This document shows, in pieces, positions 8,501 to 13,926 of a DNA stretch of 14,457 nucleotides. The position numbers and the translations under genes were made by a program. How positions within the stretch are numbered: the first letter of the stretch is position 1; each line of letters begins with the position of its first letter. The stretch is from JBBDIO01 sp040880365 (lineage in GTDB: Bacteria; Chloroflexota; Anaerolineae; Caldilineales; Caldilineaceae), in assembly GCA_040880365.1 (NCBI GenBank), contig JBBDIO010000227.1, forward strand, positions 1 to 14,457, read 5' to 3'. The notes beneath the pieces are model-generated. The model was not told the DNA's origin and did no database searches. It worked only from the letters and a program-made list of their open reading frames with translations.

Positions 8501-8908
8501 TTGCCCCTGCGCGCGCCCATGCCCGAACTCGCGTTTGAGACGCCCTCTGGCCCGATTGTGGTGTCGCCCTCGACGGGTGACGCCACAGATGGCGTGCCCG
8601 AAGCCGTGGTCATCGCGATTATTGCCGAGCAAGCGGTGTTGTTCGATGTGGCGGAAGACGGTACGCTGGTTACCGATCTGCCGGTCAATCAGTCGATTGT
8701 GCTGGATGCCCGGCCTTCGTTGCCGGCGAATGAGGAGACGCCCATTACCGGATTCCTGTGGGACATCGCAGACGGCTTCTCGACGACCACGGACCCGGTG
8801 ATCGAGTTGGTCTTTGCCGCGGCGGGTACCTATGCGGTAGTAGTGACCGTGACCGACGCTGAAGATGGCGCGGCTTTGCGGCGGATAATCTTGAATGTTG
8901 TTGAATAA
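5540..8908 (+). CDS. Secreted multidomain protein: degenerate alpha/beta-hydrolase + 2 PA14 + 2-3 PKD domains
   Basis: This 1122-residue exported protein has a basic N-terminus, a hydrophobic stretch at about 47-60, and a signal-peptidase-like site AQA at 67-69. Residues 85-530 resemble TAP-type alpha/beta-hydrolases: VEPRGIGDAEANYLCPG (177-193), a Cys-bearing helix (219), and the late strand LLFVTGDLD (472-480). The nucleophile elbow reads G258-V-G-M-G, with Gly260 where Ser belongs. The loop after LLFVTGDLD reaches LLIDNWAG without the catalytic His. LPDWSARG replaces the usual GGPG oxyanion loop. Two PA14 domains follow (about 555-670 and 681-800, starting AEYYPNRDL and AAYYPNIDL). PKD-like domains lie at about 810-888 (WDMGDS), 900-980 (WEFGDG) and a degenerate one at 1050-1121 (WDIADG). 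It is probably an envelope or extracellular glycan- or protein-binding protein. The start is uncertain: ATG 5540 lies in a repeat, and ATG 5594 (MQTRLFRSF) also gives a good signal peptide. Confidence 0.85.
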   Translation: MAKQILVKQILAKQWSNSMQTRLFRSFWRGPALDKYSLGKAGLVKVGLGAVVLCILLAGIRVPSVVAQAAVTPEILTRGPSTLYTDQQNPVAVERIVVRVPAYRAASRAVEGSRDAETRAGAVTLSVWRVSGHAGATTPPIYVLPDWSARGVADSAAREELLAAAAVFGPEADIYLVEPRGIGDAEANYLCPGTFSAPLSRSVDRNELTQLTARYLADCLRWWREAGMDVAAFTLEAMAGDVSDVALLLEHDDIHAVGVGMGALVALHAAQIEDTPLARAILLRPPGLRSPVLSPQGLDELLGALARRAAVAPSLYSLVPDLEGLVDRVTARLTAAPVAATVVDPVTGQTEVIALGVDDLQMAVGAALAAGEANSVPLRLFEMVQGDFRWLGEQALVHRRAVQYDLAAVAALCFAEPDATALETLQAQAAEAVLGWGAFQLIDDACDPLRPLAQTEGVSTPAIDFELVETPLLFVTGDLDGRTATIEVNTLATRHLVVDDLLIDNWAGRLDSDFLRQATPILRDFLADDYEAIPLVATALEFDALTARPFTLPAWQAEYYPNRDLTGDPVLARTDAAIDFEWGADPPDPSLVGDAFSARWSQQVELPAGIYRFYAWSDDGARLWIDNVLVLDAWQEGPLRVYRADVNLVQGLHDIRYEYFDAGGNALARLRTAYVTAYPDWVAAYYPNIDLAGEPVVVRNETTPNAFWGAGAPAPGVPAGNFSARWTSQQVLEPGAYAFRVTANGGVRLYVNEELVIDAWENVGRRLLEANRLIAGDGPTELRLEYFVVGGAAELSARWLQRPAPVGPQLVVRGPTRALTTAPMTMTADITPEGSRQVTGILWDMGDSTQYTEEDITHSYRAPGIYDITLVVTDSAGIVGGISRQVRIDDETVAPETARGPLVALAGPTVVEADAVVDFDAGGSLALNPIVRYRWEFGDGTVSDAAWVQKVFERPGVYNVRLRLEDDEGLTASRSQLVLVLAQPRVLLPLRAPMPELAFETPSGPIVVSPSTGDATDGVPEAVVIAIIAEQAVLFDVAEDGTLVTDLPVNQSIVLDARPSLPANEETPITGFLWDIADGFSTTTDPVIELVFAAAGTYAVVVTVTDAEDGAALRRIILNVVE
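5542..5586. repeat. 15-bp tandem array (3 copies) at the start of the secreted-protein gene
   Basis: The units are GGCGAAGCAAATCCT (5542-5556), GGTAAAGCAAATCCT (5557-5571) and the diverged GGCGAAGCAGTGGTC (5572-5586). The first begins at the last base of the ATG at 5540. If translated it gives the odd N-terminus AKQILVKQILAKQ, ahead of the signal peptide. A start at 5594 would leave the array entirely in the leader. Confidence 0.65.
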
Positions 8909-8944
8909 AGCAGAGTATAGCTGTAGTGAGGATGGAGTAGACGT

Positions 8945-9988
8945 ATGATTGAGGAACGCCATACCCAGACCCCGGAACGGGGGGGCGATTCGCCCGGTTC
9001 CCCAGAAGCCGATCCGCGGCTCAAGAATATGGTATGGGTTGCCGGGGGCGAATTTCGCATGGGGTCTGCCGATTTTTATCCCGAAGAGCAGCCCATCCAT
9101 AGCGTGCAGGTCGATGGCTTTTGGATGGACAAATTTCAGGTGACCAACGCCCAGTTTCGCGCGTTTGTGGCCGCGACAAATTACGTGACGTTCGCTGAGC
9201 GCGATCCCGATCCTGCGCTCTACCCCGATGCGGACCCGGCCTTGCTGGTGCCCGGTTCGCTGGTCTTTCACAAGGCGGCGGGGCCTGTGGATTTGAACTA
9301 TTACCACAACTGGTGGCGGTTTGTGCCGGGCGCACAGTGGCGGCACCCGTGGGGGCCGGATAGCGACATTCGGGGCAAAGACTGGCACCCGGTGGTGCAT
9401 GTGGCCTATGAAGATGCCCAGGCGTTCGCGGCGTGGGCGGGCAAGGAACTGCCCAGCGAGGCCGAATGGGAATTTGCTGCGCGCGGGGGGCTGGCCGATG
9501 CTATTTATACGTGGGGCGATGAGTTTTCGCCGCGCGGCAAAATGATGGCAAACACCTGGCAAGGCGAGTTTCCCTGGCAAAATCTGAAGCTGGATCGGTA
9601 TGAGACCACCGCGCCGGTGGGCGCATTTCCCGCCAATGGCTATGGTCTGCACGATATGGCGGGCAATGTGTGGGAATGGACGGACGATTGGTGGCAGCCT
9701 GCCCACGCGTTGCGTGGCGAACAGGGCGGGGATACCGGCTCAGATACCGGCGCAGATAGCACCCCGGCTTCGCCCTGTTGCGCGCCCCACAACCCGCGGG
9801 TGGTATCGCCCGCGCAGAGCTACGATCCGGCCCAGCCGGGGGTACGGATTCCGCGCAAGGTGATCAAGGGTGGCTCATTTCTGTGTGCGCCCAACTATTG
9901 CCTGCGCTATCGTCCGGCCGCGCGTTCACCCGAAATGATCGATTCTTCGACCTGCCATCTGGGTTTTCGGTGTATTGTGCGGGAATAG
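8945..9988 (+). CDS. Formylglycine-generating enzyme family protein (SUMF1/FGE type)
   Basis: This 347-residue protein carries the FGE-sulfatase (SUMF1) fold. The true enzymes oxidise a cysteine in sulfatases to C-alpha-formylglycine. Hallmarks in order: MVWVAGGEFRMGS (29-41), VDGFWMDKFQVTNAQF (56-71), LPSEAEWEFAARGG (169-182), GYGLHDMAGNVWEWTDDWW (232-250) and GGSFLCAPNYCLRYRPAARS (309-328). Cys314 and Cys319 occupy the places of the two copper-binding catalytic cysteines of human FGE (Cys336, Cys341), which most SUMF1-like proteins lack. The ending DSSTCHLGFRC also matches FGE closely. Residues 260-300 form a low-complexity Gly/Asp/Pro insert. The start is ATG at 8945 with GGAG seven bases upstream. 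It lies 36 bp after the secreted PA14/PKD gene, probably co-transcribed. No sulfatase is encoded in the window. No signal peptide, so cytosolic. Confidence 0.9.
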   Translation: MIEERHTQTPERGGDSPGSPEADPRLKNMVWVAGGEFRMGSADFYPEEQPIHSVQVDGFWMDKFQVTNAQFRAFVAATNYVTFAERDPDPALYPDADPALLVPGSLVFHKAAGPVDLNYYHNWWRFVPGAQWRHPWGPDSDIRGKDWHPVVHVAYEDAQAFAAWAGKELPSEAEWEFAARGGLADAIYTWGDEFSPRGKMMANTWQGEFPWQNLKLDRYETTAPVGAFPANGYGLHDMAGNVWEWTDDWWQPAHALRGEQGGDTGSDTGADSTPASPCCAPHNPRVVSPAQSYDPAQPGVRIPRKVIKGGSFLCAPNYCLRYRPAARSPEMIDSSTCHLGFRCIVRE

Positions 9989-10032
9989 ATATTAATCTTG
10001 CGCGTGTCCGGCCCGGTTGTGCGTCTGCCGCC

Positions 10033-10887
10033 TTATCCCAGCTCGAAGACTGTCCACACCGAGAGGGCAAGCAGCCAGCCTGCTGCCAGCGCGCCGACGA
10101 GGATATACGCGGTATAGGGCGCGCCGGGCGGGGGCACAAGGGGCACGGGTTCGGGCGACTCTGGTGCAACCGGCGCAACCGCAGATGCAACGGGTGTGGC
10201 ATCCGGCAGCGCTTCTATCGGTGGTGGCGGGGGCGGAGCGGGCGCTACCGTAGGTGTAGGTGTAGGTGCAACCGTGGCTATAACCGTGGCTGCGGCTCGA
10301 CGTTCGGCGCGCATTTGCGCCCGATGCAATATCAGCACACTCCACAAGACCAACATGCCCAGCATCGCCAGCAATGCCCACACCGTGCCCAATTGCGCCC
10401 ATCGTTCGATGGCCTGCCACGTACTCATCACCAGCAATACCAGCAACACAATGAGGTCACCGCGCAGGTCGCGTGGGGTAGGCGACGCGGCTGGCCCTGG
10501 CAGCACGCGCCAATAGGTGAGCGCGCCCAGGAGTGGCGCAACCAACACCAGGGGAGTCGGCAGGCGAAACGCTGTGTCATCGCTGAACGCGAAGAAAAGC
10601 ACACCCAGGCCAATCATCATAAAGCCAACGGCAACTACGCGCGGCCCAGGGATAACCCTATCGAATGCAAGGGCCAATCCCAACACCAGCAGGCAGAAGA
10701 GGATTGCGCCTTTATAGCCGGGTGTGCTGGGCGCGGGTGAAATCAGCGCGGTGAGAAAAATGGCAAGCCACGCGCCCCCCATATAGGCCGGGACGTTGGC
10801 TATGTATCCGCGATAGCCGCTCCACAGCAGCAGGAGCAGCGTGATAAATGCGACAAGGGCGAAAAATCCGCCAAAGTAGATATGCAT
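10033..10887 (-). CDS. Polytopic membrane protein with proline-rich linker, unknown function
   Basis: I do not recognise this 284-residue protein. It has about eight predicted membrane helices, at roughly 5-22, 35-52, 61-78, 84-102, 112-127, 144-157, 168-187 and 259-279. Between the last two lies a charged stretch (HRAQMRAERRAAAT, 188-201) followed by about 55 residues rich in Pro, Ala and Val (about 202-256). The linker is thus an extended hydrophilic loop separating a seven-helix bundle from a single C-terminal helix. By the positive-inside rule, the basic stretch at 188-197 places the start of the linker in the cytoplasm. The linker DNA contains a hexamer run (GTAGGT)3 at 10250-10267. The gene begins 5 bp after the stop of the coiled-coil membrane protein gene, so the two form an operon. 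It is convergent with the FGE gene, only 44 bp apart. ATG start at 10887. Confidence 0.75.
   Translation of the reverse strand: MHIYFGGFFALVAFITLLLLLWSGYRGYIANVPAYMGGAWLAIFLTALISPAPSTPGYKGAILFCLLVLGLALAFDRVIPGPRVVAVGFMMIGLGVLFFAFSDDTAFRLPTPLVLVAPLLGALTYWRVLPGPAASPTPRDLRGDLIVLLVLLVMSTWQAIERWAQLGTVWALLAMLGMLVLWSVLILHRAQMRAERRAAATVIATVAPTPTPTVAPAPPPPPPIEALPDATPVASAVAPVAPESPEPVPLVPPPGAPYTAYILVGALAAGWLLALSVWTVFELG
10250..10267. repeat. Hexanucleotide repeat (GTAGGT)3 in coding sequence
   Basis: Three exact copies of GTAGGT lie in the minus-strand gene for the polytopic membrane protein. They encode alternating Thr and Pro in the proline-rich linker. Because the unit is six bases, copy-number change would lengthen or shorten the linker by two residues without a frameshift. 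Confidence 0.7.
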
Positions 10888-10892
10888 AGGTG

Positions 10893-11174
10893 CTACGGTG
10901 TCCGCGGCGACGCTGGCGGTGTGGAAGACGCGGAAGTGGGCGCGCCGCGCAGTTGTGCGAGTTCGGCCTGGGCCTGGGCCAACTGTTCACGCAGTTCGGC
11001 CTGCGCCTGATGTGCCGCTTCCTTTTCGGCCTGCACATTTTGCAGTTGCCGCCGCAACTCGGTTTCTGTGCTATAAAATGCGTCTACGCCGCGCCGCCAA
11101 TAATACCAATCGATGATCCATTCGATCAGCCAGCCGAGGATGATGCCGCCCAAAAACGCGAGCCAGAGATTCAT
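10893..11174 (-). CDS. Small membrane-anchored coiled-coil protein
   Basis: This 93-residue protein has three parts: one N-terminal membrane helix (LWLAFLGGIILGWLIEWIID, 3-22), a Tyr/Trp/Arg-rich interface (WYYWRR, 23-28), and a helical, Glu/Gln/Ala-rich stretch (about 36-76) with the heptad character of a coiled coil. It ends in a Ser/Thr/Pro tail. The acidic residues inside the membrane segment (Glu18, Asp22) are unusual. I recall the same N-terminal type in Chloroflexota proteins, but cannot verify this; no function is assigned. The start is ATG at 11174, with AAGGA (complement of 11183-11187) about eight bases upstream, a good ribosome binding site. The stop is 5 bp before the polytopic membrane protein gene, so they are probably translated from one message and may act together in the inner membrane. 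Confidence 0.75.
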   Translation of the reverse strand: MNLWLAFLGGIILGWLIEWIIDWYYWRRGVDAFYSTETELRRQLQNVQAEKEAAHQAQAELREQLAQAQAELAQLRGAPTSASSTPPASPRTP

Positions 11175-11191
11175 GCCAGATGTCCTTGTGG

Positions 11192-11236
11192 TTTACAGTC
11201 CGGTTGTTTGCAGTCCGGTTGCTTGCTGCCCGGCTG
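11192..11236. repeat. 15-bp tandem array (3 copies) upstream of the coiled-coil membrane protein gene
   Basis: On the plus strand the units are TTTACAGTCCGGTTG (11192-11206), TTTGCAGTCCGGTTG (11207-11221) and CTTGCTGCCCGGCTG (11222-11236). The first two differ at one base and the third at several. The array lies 18-62 bp upstream of the minus-strand ATG at 11174, in the leader if the candidate promoter at 11255-11260 is real. Confidence 0.75.
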
Positions 11237-11254
11237 TTGTTTCATAGATAACGC

Positions 11255-11260
11255 AGTATA
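11255..11260 (-). promoter_or_regulatory. Possible -10 element for the membrane-protein operon
   Basis: Read on the minus strand this is TATACT, a good -10 match about 80 bp upstream of the start at 11174. It lies downstream of a strong terminator, where a new promoter is expected. No clear -35 box stands at 16-18 bp, so support is weak. Confidence 0.25.
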
Positions 11261-11372
11261 CACTGTGCCCGCAGGACAATGCCCCTTAATCTTAACCAAT
11301 TTCCGGTGTCTGGCAAGAGCACCCATGTATCGAAAGTGCCGGGGCGCGGTTTGACAGGGTAAATTGGACAAA

Positions 11373-11406
11373 CAGCAGGCCGCAGAGTATGCTCTGCGGC
11401 CTGCTG
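11373..11406 (-). terminator. Rho-independent terminator with a perfect 15-bp stem
   Basis: CAGCAGGCCGCAGAG (11373-11387) and its exact reverse complement (11392-11406) flank a four-base loop, forming a GC-rich perfect hairpin. On the minus strand the stem is followed by TTTGTCCAATTT, a broken T-tract. It begins 38 bp after the stop of the acidic stress-protein gene, the position expected for that gene's terminator. It separates the stress-type genes from the membrane-protein operon. Confidence 0.8.
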
Positions 11407-11444
11407 AATTTCATCTATTCGGTTGGACCGCCCATGCCGCCGCT

Positions 11445-11822
11445 TTACGCTTCGGTATAGCGACCGGCATTGTGATCGCGCAGGATCTGCTCGACCTGAT
11501 CCACGGCTTCATCGGGTGCGTCGACCTTGAACACGATGGCGTTGCCTTCCAGACCCTGGGCGAAGAATTCTTTTTCGGCATCGTCCAGATCCAGATCGTC
11601 CAGCGCATAGCTGGTCGGCGGATCAGTCTCCTGCACAAAACCGACGGGATCCGTGAGATCGGCAGAGTGGCGAGACGAAATACCGGGCACAATGCGCACA
11701 TCGTCGGAGTCGGTGGTGATGAATTCCCAGCTCAGATCCTCGTAGTCCAGATCATCGATTGCCTTGGCGGCTTTGTCGGCGGTTTGTTCGTCATCAAATA
11801 AAGCAAGAATTTGCGTACTCAT
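11445..11822 (-). CDS. Very acidic YflT-like general stress protein (putative)
   Basis: This 125-residue soluble protein opens with ILALFDDEQTADKAAKAIDDL (5-25), a strand followed by a helix, as in the YflT/heat-induced stress-protein family (PF11181-like). It closes with GNAIVFKVDAPDEAVDQVEQILRDH (93-117), the second strand-helix unit of that ferredoxin-like fold. The middle segment DDLDLDDAEKEFFAQGLEG (75-93) matches the place where relatives carry a Tyr/Glu helix. About a quarter of all residues are Asp or Glu and only eight are Lys or Arg, an unusually low charge. The start is ATG at 11822 with GAGGAG (complement of 11826-11831) just upstream, the clearest ribosome binding site in the window. 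It is followed by a strong terminator. The family name is a fold-level resemblance, not a firm assignment; the biochemical role is unknown. Confidence 0.65.
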   Translation of the reverse strand: MSTQILALFDDEQTADKAAKAIDDLDYEDLSWEFITTDSDDVRIVPGISSRHSADLTDPVGFVQETDPPTSYALDDLDLDDAEKEFFAQGLEGNAIVFKVDAPDEAVDQVEQILRDHNAGRYTEA

Positions 11823-11850
11823 AATCTCCTCAATTCTAAAGCGTTCGTGT

Positions 11851-11868
11851 TCCCAGATGTGACTGGGA
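11851..11868. other. Short inverted repeat in the leader of the acidic stress-protein gene
   Basis: TCCCAG (11851-11856) and CTGGGA (11863-11868) can form a six-pair stem with a six-base loop, 29 bp upstream of the start at 11822. There is no T-tract after it, so it is not an obvious terminator. It could be an operator half-site pair, a leader hairpin or chance. Confidence 0.3.
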
Positions 11869-11918
11869 TGTCATTTGTGATATCGATGACTGACGTGCAG
11901 GTGTCAGCAGCGCGGGTG

Positions 11919-12305
11919 TTAGCTTTCGTCGCGATAGTCGTGGCGCGTCTGCTCCGCGCCATCCTGGGTGTGAATCACCAAGACCGTTTTCTGGTTCTTG
12001 GCAATTTCTCTGGCCCGCGTAATCGCCTCCTGTTTCACATCCGTCACCAGTGTGGGCTTGGACGCATCCAGACGCATGACCGCCCACCCGTCGGGGTGGG
12101 GCACCACATGTTGTGTCGGGATGGGGTTGCCAATGCCCGCCCACTTGCTCACTTTGGCCGCGGCCAGATTGACGGCAATCGGCAGCTTGAAGCCTTCATC
12201 CAACAGTTCATTAGCAATTTCTATGGCCTTGTGGCGTAACTCGCTGCTCAGGCTGACCATTTCCGCCGGAATGTTTTCGGGCGAAATTTTCTCTTTCCAA
12301 TCCAT
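11919..12305 (-). CDS. DUF2188 domain protein
   Basis: This 128-residue protein ends in a DUF2188 domain (about 65-124). It has the typical opening HVVPHPDGWAVMRLDASKP, followed by a helix of the form QEAITRAREIAKNQ and a final LVIHTQDG...RHDY. The first half (about 20-58, ELRHKAIEIANELLDEGFKL then AKVSKWAG) is a helical module seen ahead of DUF2188 in Bacillus YdaT-type proteins. The domain has no known biochemical activity. Its members are small proteins, often next to stress genes. The start is ATG at 12305, with GAAAGGC about ten bases upstream. The leader is AT-rich, so this gene probably has its own promoter. The acidic stress-protein gene follows 96 bp downstream. Confidence 0.8.
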   Translation of the reverse strand: MDWKEKISPENIPAEMVSLSSELRHKAIEIANELLDEGFKLPIAVNLAAAKVSKWAGIGNPIPTQHVVPHPDGWAVMRLDASKPTLVTDVKQEAITRAREIAKNQKTVLVIHTQDGAEQTRHDYRDES

Positions 12306-12402
12306 AATCTGTTTGCCTTTCTTGCTTGATATCTATCCCAAATCATTGTCTGTATCTATAGCGATATCTTGTCGGATAAATTGTTGGTATATTCGGTTGT
12401 AG
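12306..12402 (-). promoter_or_regulatory. AT-rich leader, likely promoter of the DUF2188 gene
   Basis: This stretch is clearly richer in A and T than the surrounding DNA and holds repeated GATATC and TATCTAT words. On the minus strand TATAGA (12355-12360) is a possible -10 box, but no good -35 box lies at the right distance. The base composition, not a defined motif, is the argument. Confidence 0.3.
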
Positions 12403-12454
12403 CGGGCGTGGGCTGGGGATTGCCGCGCCTTTGGCAGCCGTCCAGACCGGATTT

Positions 12455-13864
12455 CTAGGCCGGGTGCGCTGCATCTGCGGTCTGCGCGCCGTTAAACTCG
12501 TGCAGATGGCGATTCCAGCCGGCGACTACAGGCGCTTCGGGCATGGCGGAGACCAGACGCAGCCCCAACACACCCGCCAGGCGGATAAATGTGCGCCGGG
12601 CCGCACTCACTTCGCGGCCTGCCTGGGCCGCGGCCAGCAGTTCCTGCGCCAGACCATCCAGGCTGTGGATTGCCGACGGCGTATCCAGATCGTTCAGATA
12701 GGCGTCCATCACGGCCACTACCTGCTGCGGAGCAAAGTCAAATTCTGTACCTTTGCCCCCGGCTGTCGTTACGGCCAGGCTCCACTGTGCAACCTGGTTT
12801 GCCTTGTTTTGCAGGTCGTGCCGCGAATAGGACCAGGGCTGGCGATAGTGGTGATCGGCCAGATAGAGGCGTAGCGCGTCGGGCGAAACTTCTTCCAGCA
12901 AATCGCGGGCCATGATGAGATTGCCCAGCGACTTGCTCATCTTTTCCCCTTCATATTCCACCATCGCGGCATGAAACCAGTGGCGCACAAAGGGTTGCGC
13001 TCCGCTAACCGGCTCGGACTGCGCAATTTCACATTCGTGATGGGGAAAGGCCAAATCGCTGCCGCCGCCGTGAAAATCCACCGTGTTGCCCAGCAGCGCG
13101 GCGGCCATGCTCGAACATTCGATGTGCCAGCCCGGCCGCCCCGGTCCCCAGGGACTTTCCCACGCCGGTTCGTCGGGCTGTTGCGCCTGCCACAACGGAA
13201 AATCCAGCGGGTGACGTTTGTGGGGATCTTCGGGCAGATTGCCGTGTTCGTTGGCCGTCGGCAAAAGCTCGTCGGCATCCAGTCTCGAAATCTGCCCGAA
13301 TTTGGGCCAGGCGATGGCATCGTAGTAAACGCTGCCTTGCGCCACATAGGCGAGACCGCGTTGCAAAAGCGTCTCGATGGCTTGCACCATCTGCGGAATA
13401 TACGCACTGGCGCGCGGATAGTGATCGGGTGGGCGGATATTCAGCCGCTGCATGTCCTGGATAAAGTGGCGCGTCCACCGATTGCCCAGACTGCGCCAGT
13501 CTTGCCCGACTTCACCGGCTTTGCGCAGAATGTCATCATCAATATCGGTCACATTTTGCACATAATGCACGCGCTGGCCCAGCAGTTCCAGCAAGCGAAT
13601 CAGATGGTCGGCGACGGCATAGGTAAACGCATGGCCCAGATGCGTCGTATCGTAGGGCGTAATGCCACAAACATAGACGCTCTGTGCGCGGGGCTGGGAG
13701 TCGCCAGCGGCAGACGGATGGGGGATCGCTAGCCGCCCCAGGATAGCGGCGTCAATCGGCCCGATGCTTTCTACTGCTACTACTTTGTCTGCGGTCGCGT
13801 CATACAATCTGAACTGGTGCATAGGCTGTGGCGTTATCGCTTCCTGTGCTGGTGCGCGAATCAC
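12455..13864 (-). CDS. MshC/CysRS-like cysteine ligase (class I aminoacyl-tRNA synthetase fold)
   Basis: This 469-residue class I synthetase-fold enzyme activates cysteine with ATP. The signature VCGITPYDTTHLGHAFTY (65-82) contains the HIGH-type motif HLGH (75-78). The GITPYD form is typical of MshC, which joins cysteine to glucosaminyl-inositol in mycothiol synthesis; ordinary CysRS reads GPTVYD. WGPGRPGWHIEC (239-250), HGGGSDLAFPHHECEIAQSE (265-284) and EKMSKSLGN (307-315) follow. The zinc ligands of the family are all present: Cys66, Cys250, His275, Glu279. After KMSKS 157 residues remain, longer than in MshC and shorter than in E. coli CysRS. A Pro/Ala-rich insert at 31-62 is extra. The listed start is GTG 13864, but ATG 13822 (MHQFRLYD) aligns better with MshC N-termini and avoids a repeat tract. 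It could instead be a divergent tRNA synthetase. Confidence 0.85.
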   Translation of the reverse strand: MIRAPAQEAITPQPMHQFRLYDATADKVVAVESIGPIDAAILGRLAIPHPSAAGDSQPRAQSVYVCGITPYDTTHLGHAFTYAVADHLIRLLELLGQRVHYVQNVTDIDDDILRKAGEVGQDWRSLGNRWTRHFIQDMQRLNIRPPDHYPRASAYIPQMVQAIETLLQRGLAYVAQGSVYYDAIAWPKFGQISRLDADELLPTANEHGNLPEDPHKRHPLDFPLWQAQQPDEPAWESPWGPGRPGWHIECSSMAAALLGNTVDFHGGGSDLAFPHHECEIAQSEPVSGAQPFVRHWFHAAMVEYEGEKMSKSLGNLIMARDLLEEVSPDALRLYLADHHYRQPWSYSRHDLQNKANQVAQWSLAVTTAGGKGTEFDFAPQQVVAVMDAYLNDLDTPSAIHSLDGLAQELLAAAQAGREVSAARRTFIRLAGVLGLRLVSAMPEAPVVAGWNRHLHEFNGAQTADAAHPA

Positions 13865-13907
13865 TGTGCGCTGCGAATGGTGCGTTGTGCGCTGTGCGCG
13901 GCAACGA
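13852..13907. repeat. 14-bp periodic array with a GTGCG core
   Basis: GTGCG occurs at 13852, 13866, 13880 and 13894, exactly 14 bases apart, with an additional copy at 13887, at half the period. The bases between the cores are degenerate (for example GTGCGCGAATCACT then GTGCGCTGCGAATG). The array fills most of the space between the release-factor-like gene and the ligase gene. It overlaps the GTG at 13864, which argues that the real ligase start is ATG 13822. Confidence 0.5.
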
Positions 13908-13926
13908 TCTGGGGATGGGCAGAGGG

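Noticed and set aside
7841..9706. 621-codon open frame on the minus strand
   Set aside because: It crosses two well-supported plus-strand genes (PKD part and FGE) and the space between them. Its length follows from codon bias in those genes.
9989..10032. Possible bidirectional terminator between the convergent FGE and membrane-protein genes
   Set aside because: I looked for a stem-loop in these 44 bases and found none with a useful stem on either strand.
11171..11371. 66-codon minus-strand frame ending in KQPDCKQPDCKPQ, with its stop overlapping the ATG at 11174
   Set aside because: It runs through the candidate promoter and the 15-bp array, starts close to the terminator, and has no ribosome binding site that I can see. 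The repeat peptide is simply the array translated. The ATGA overlap keeps it barely possible.
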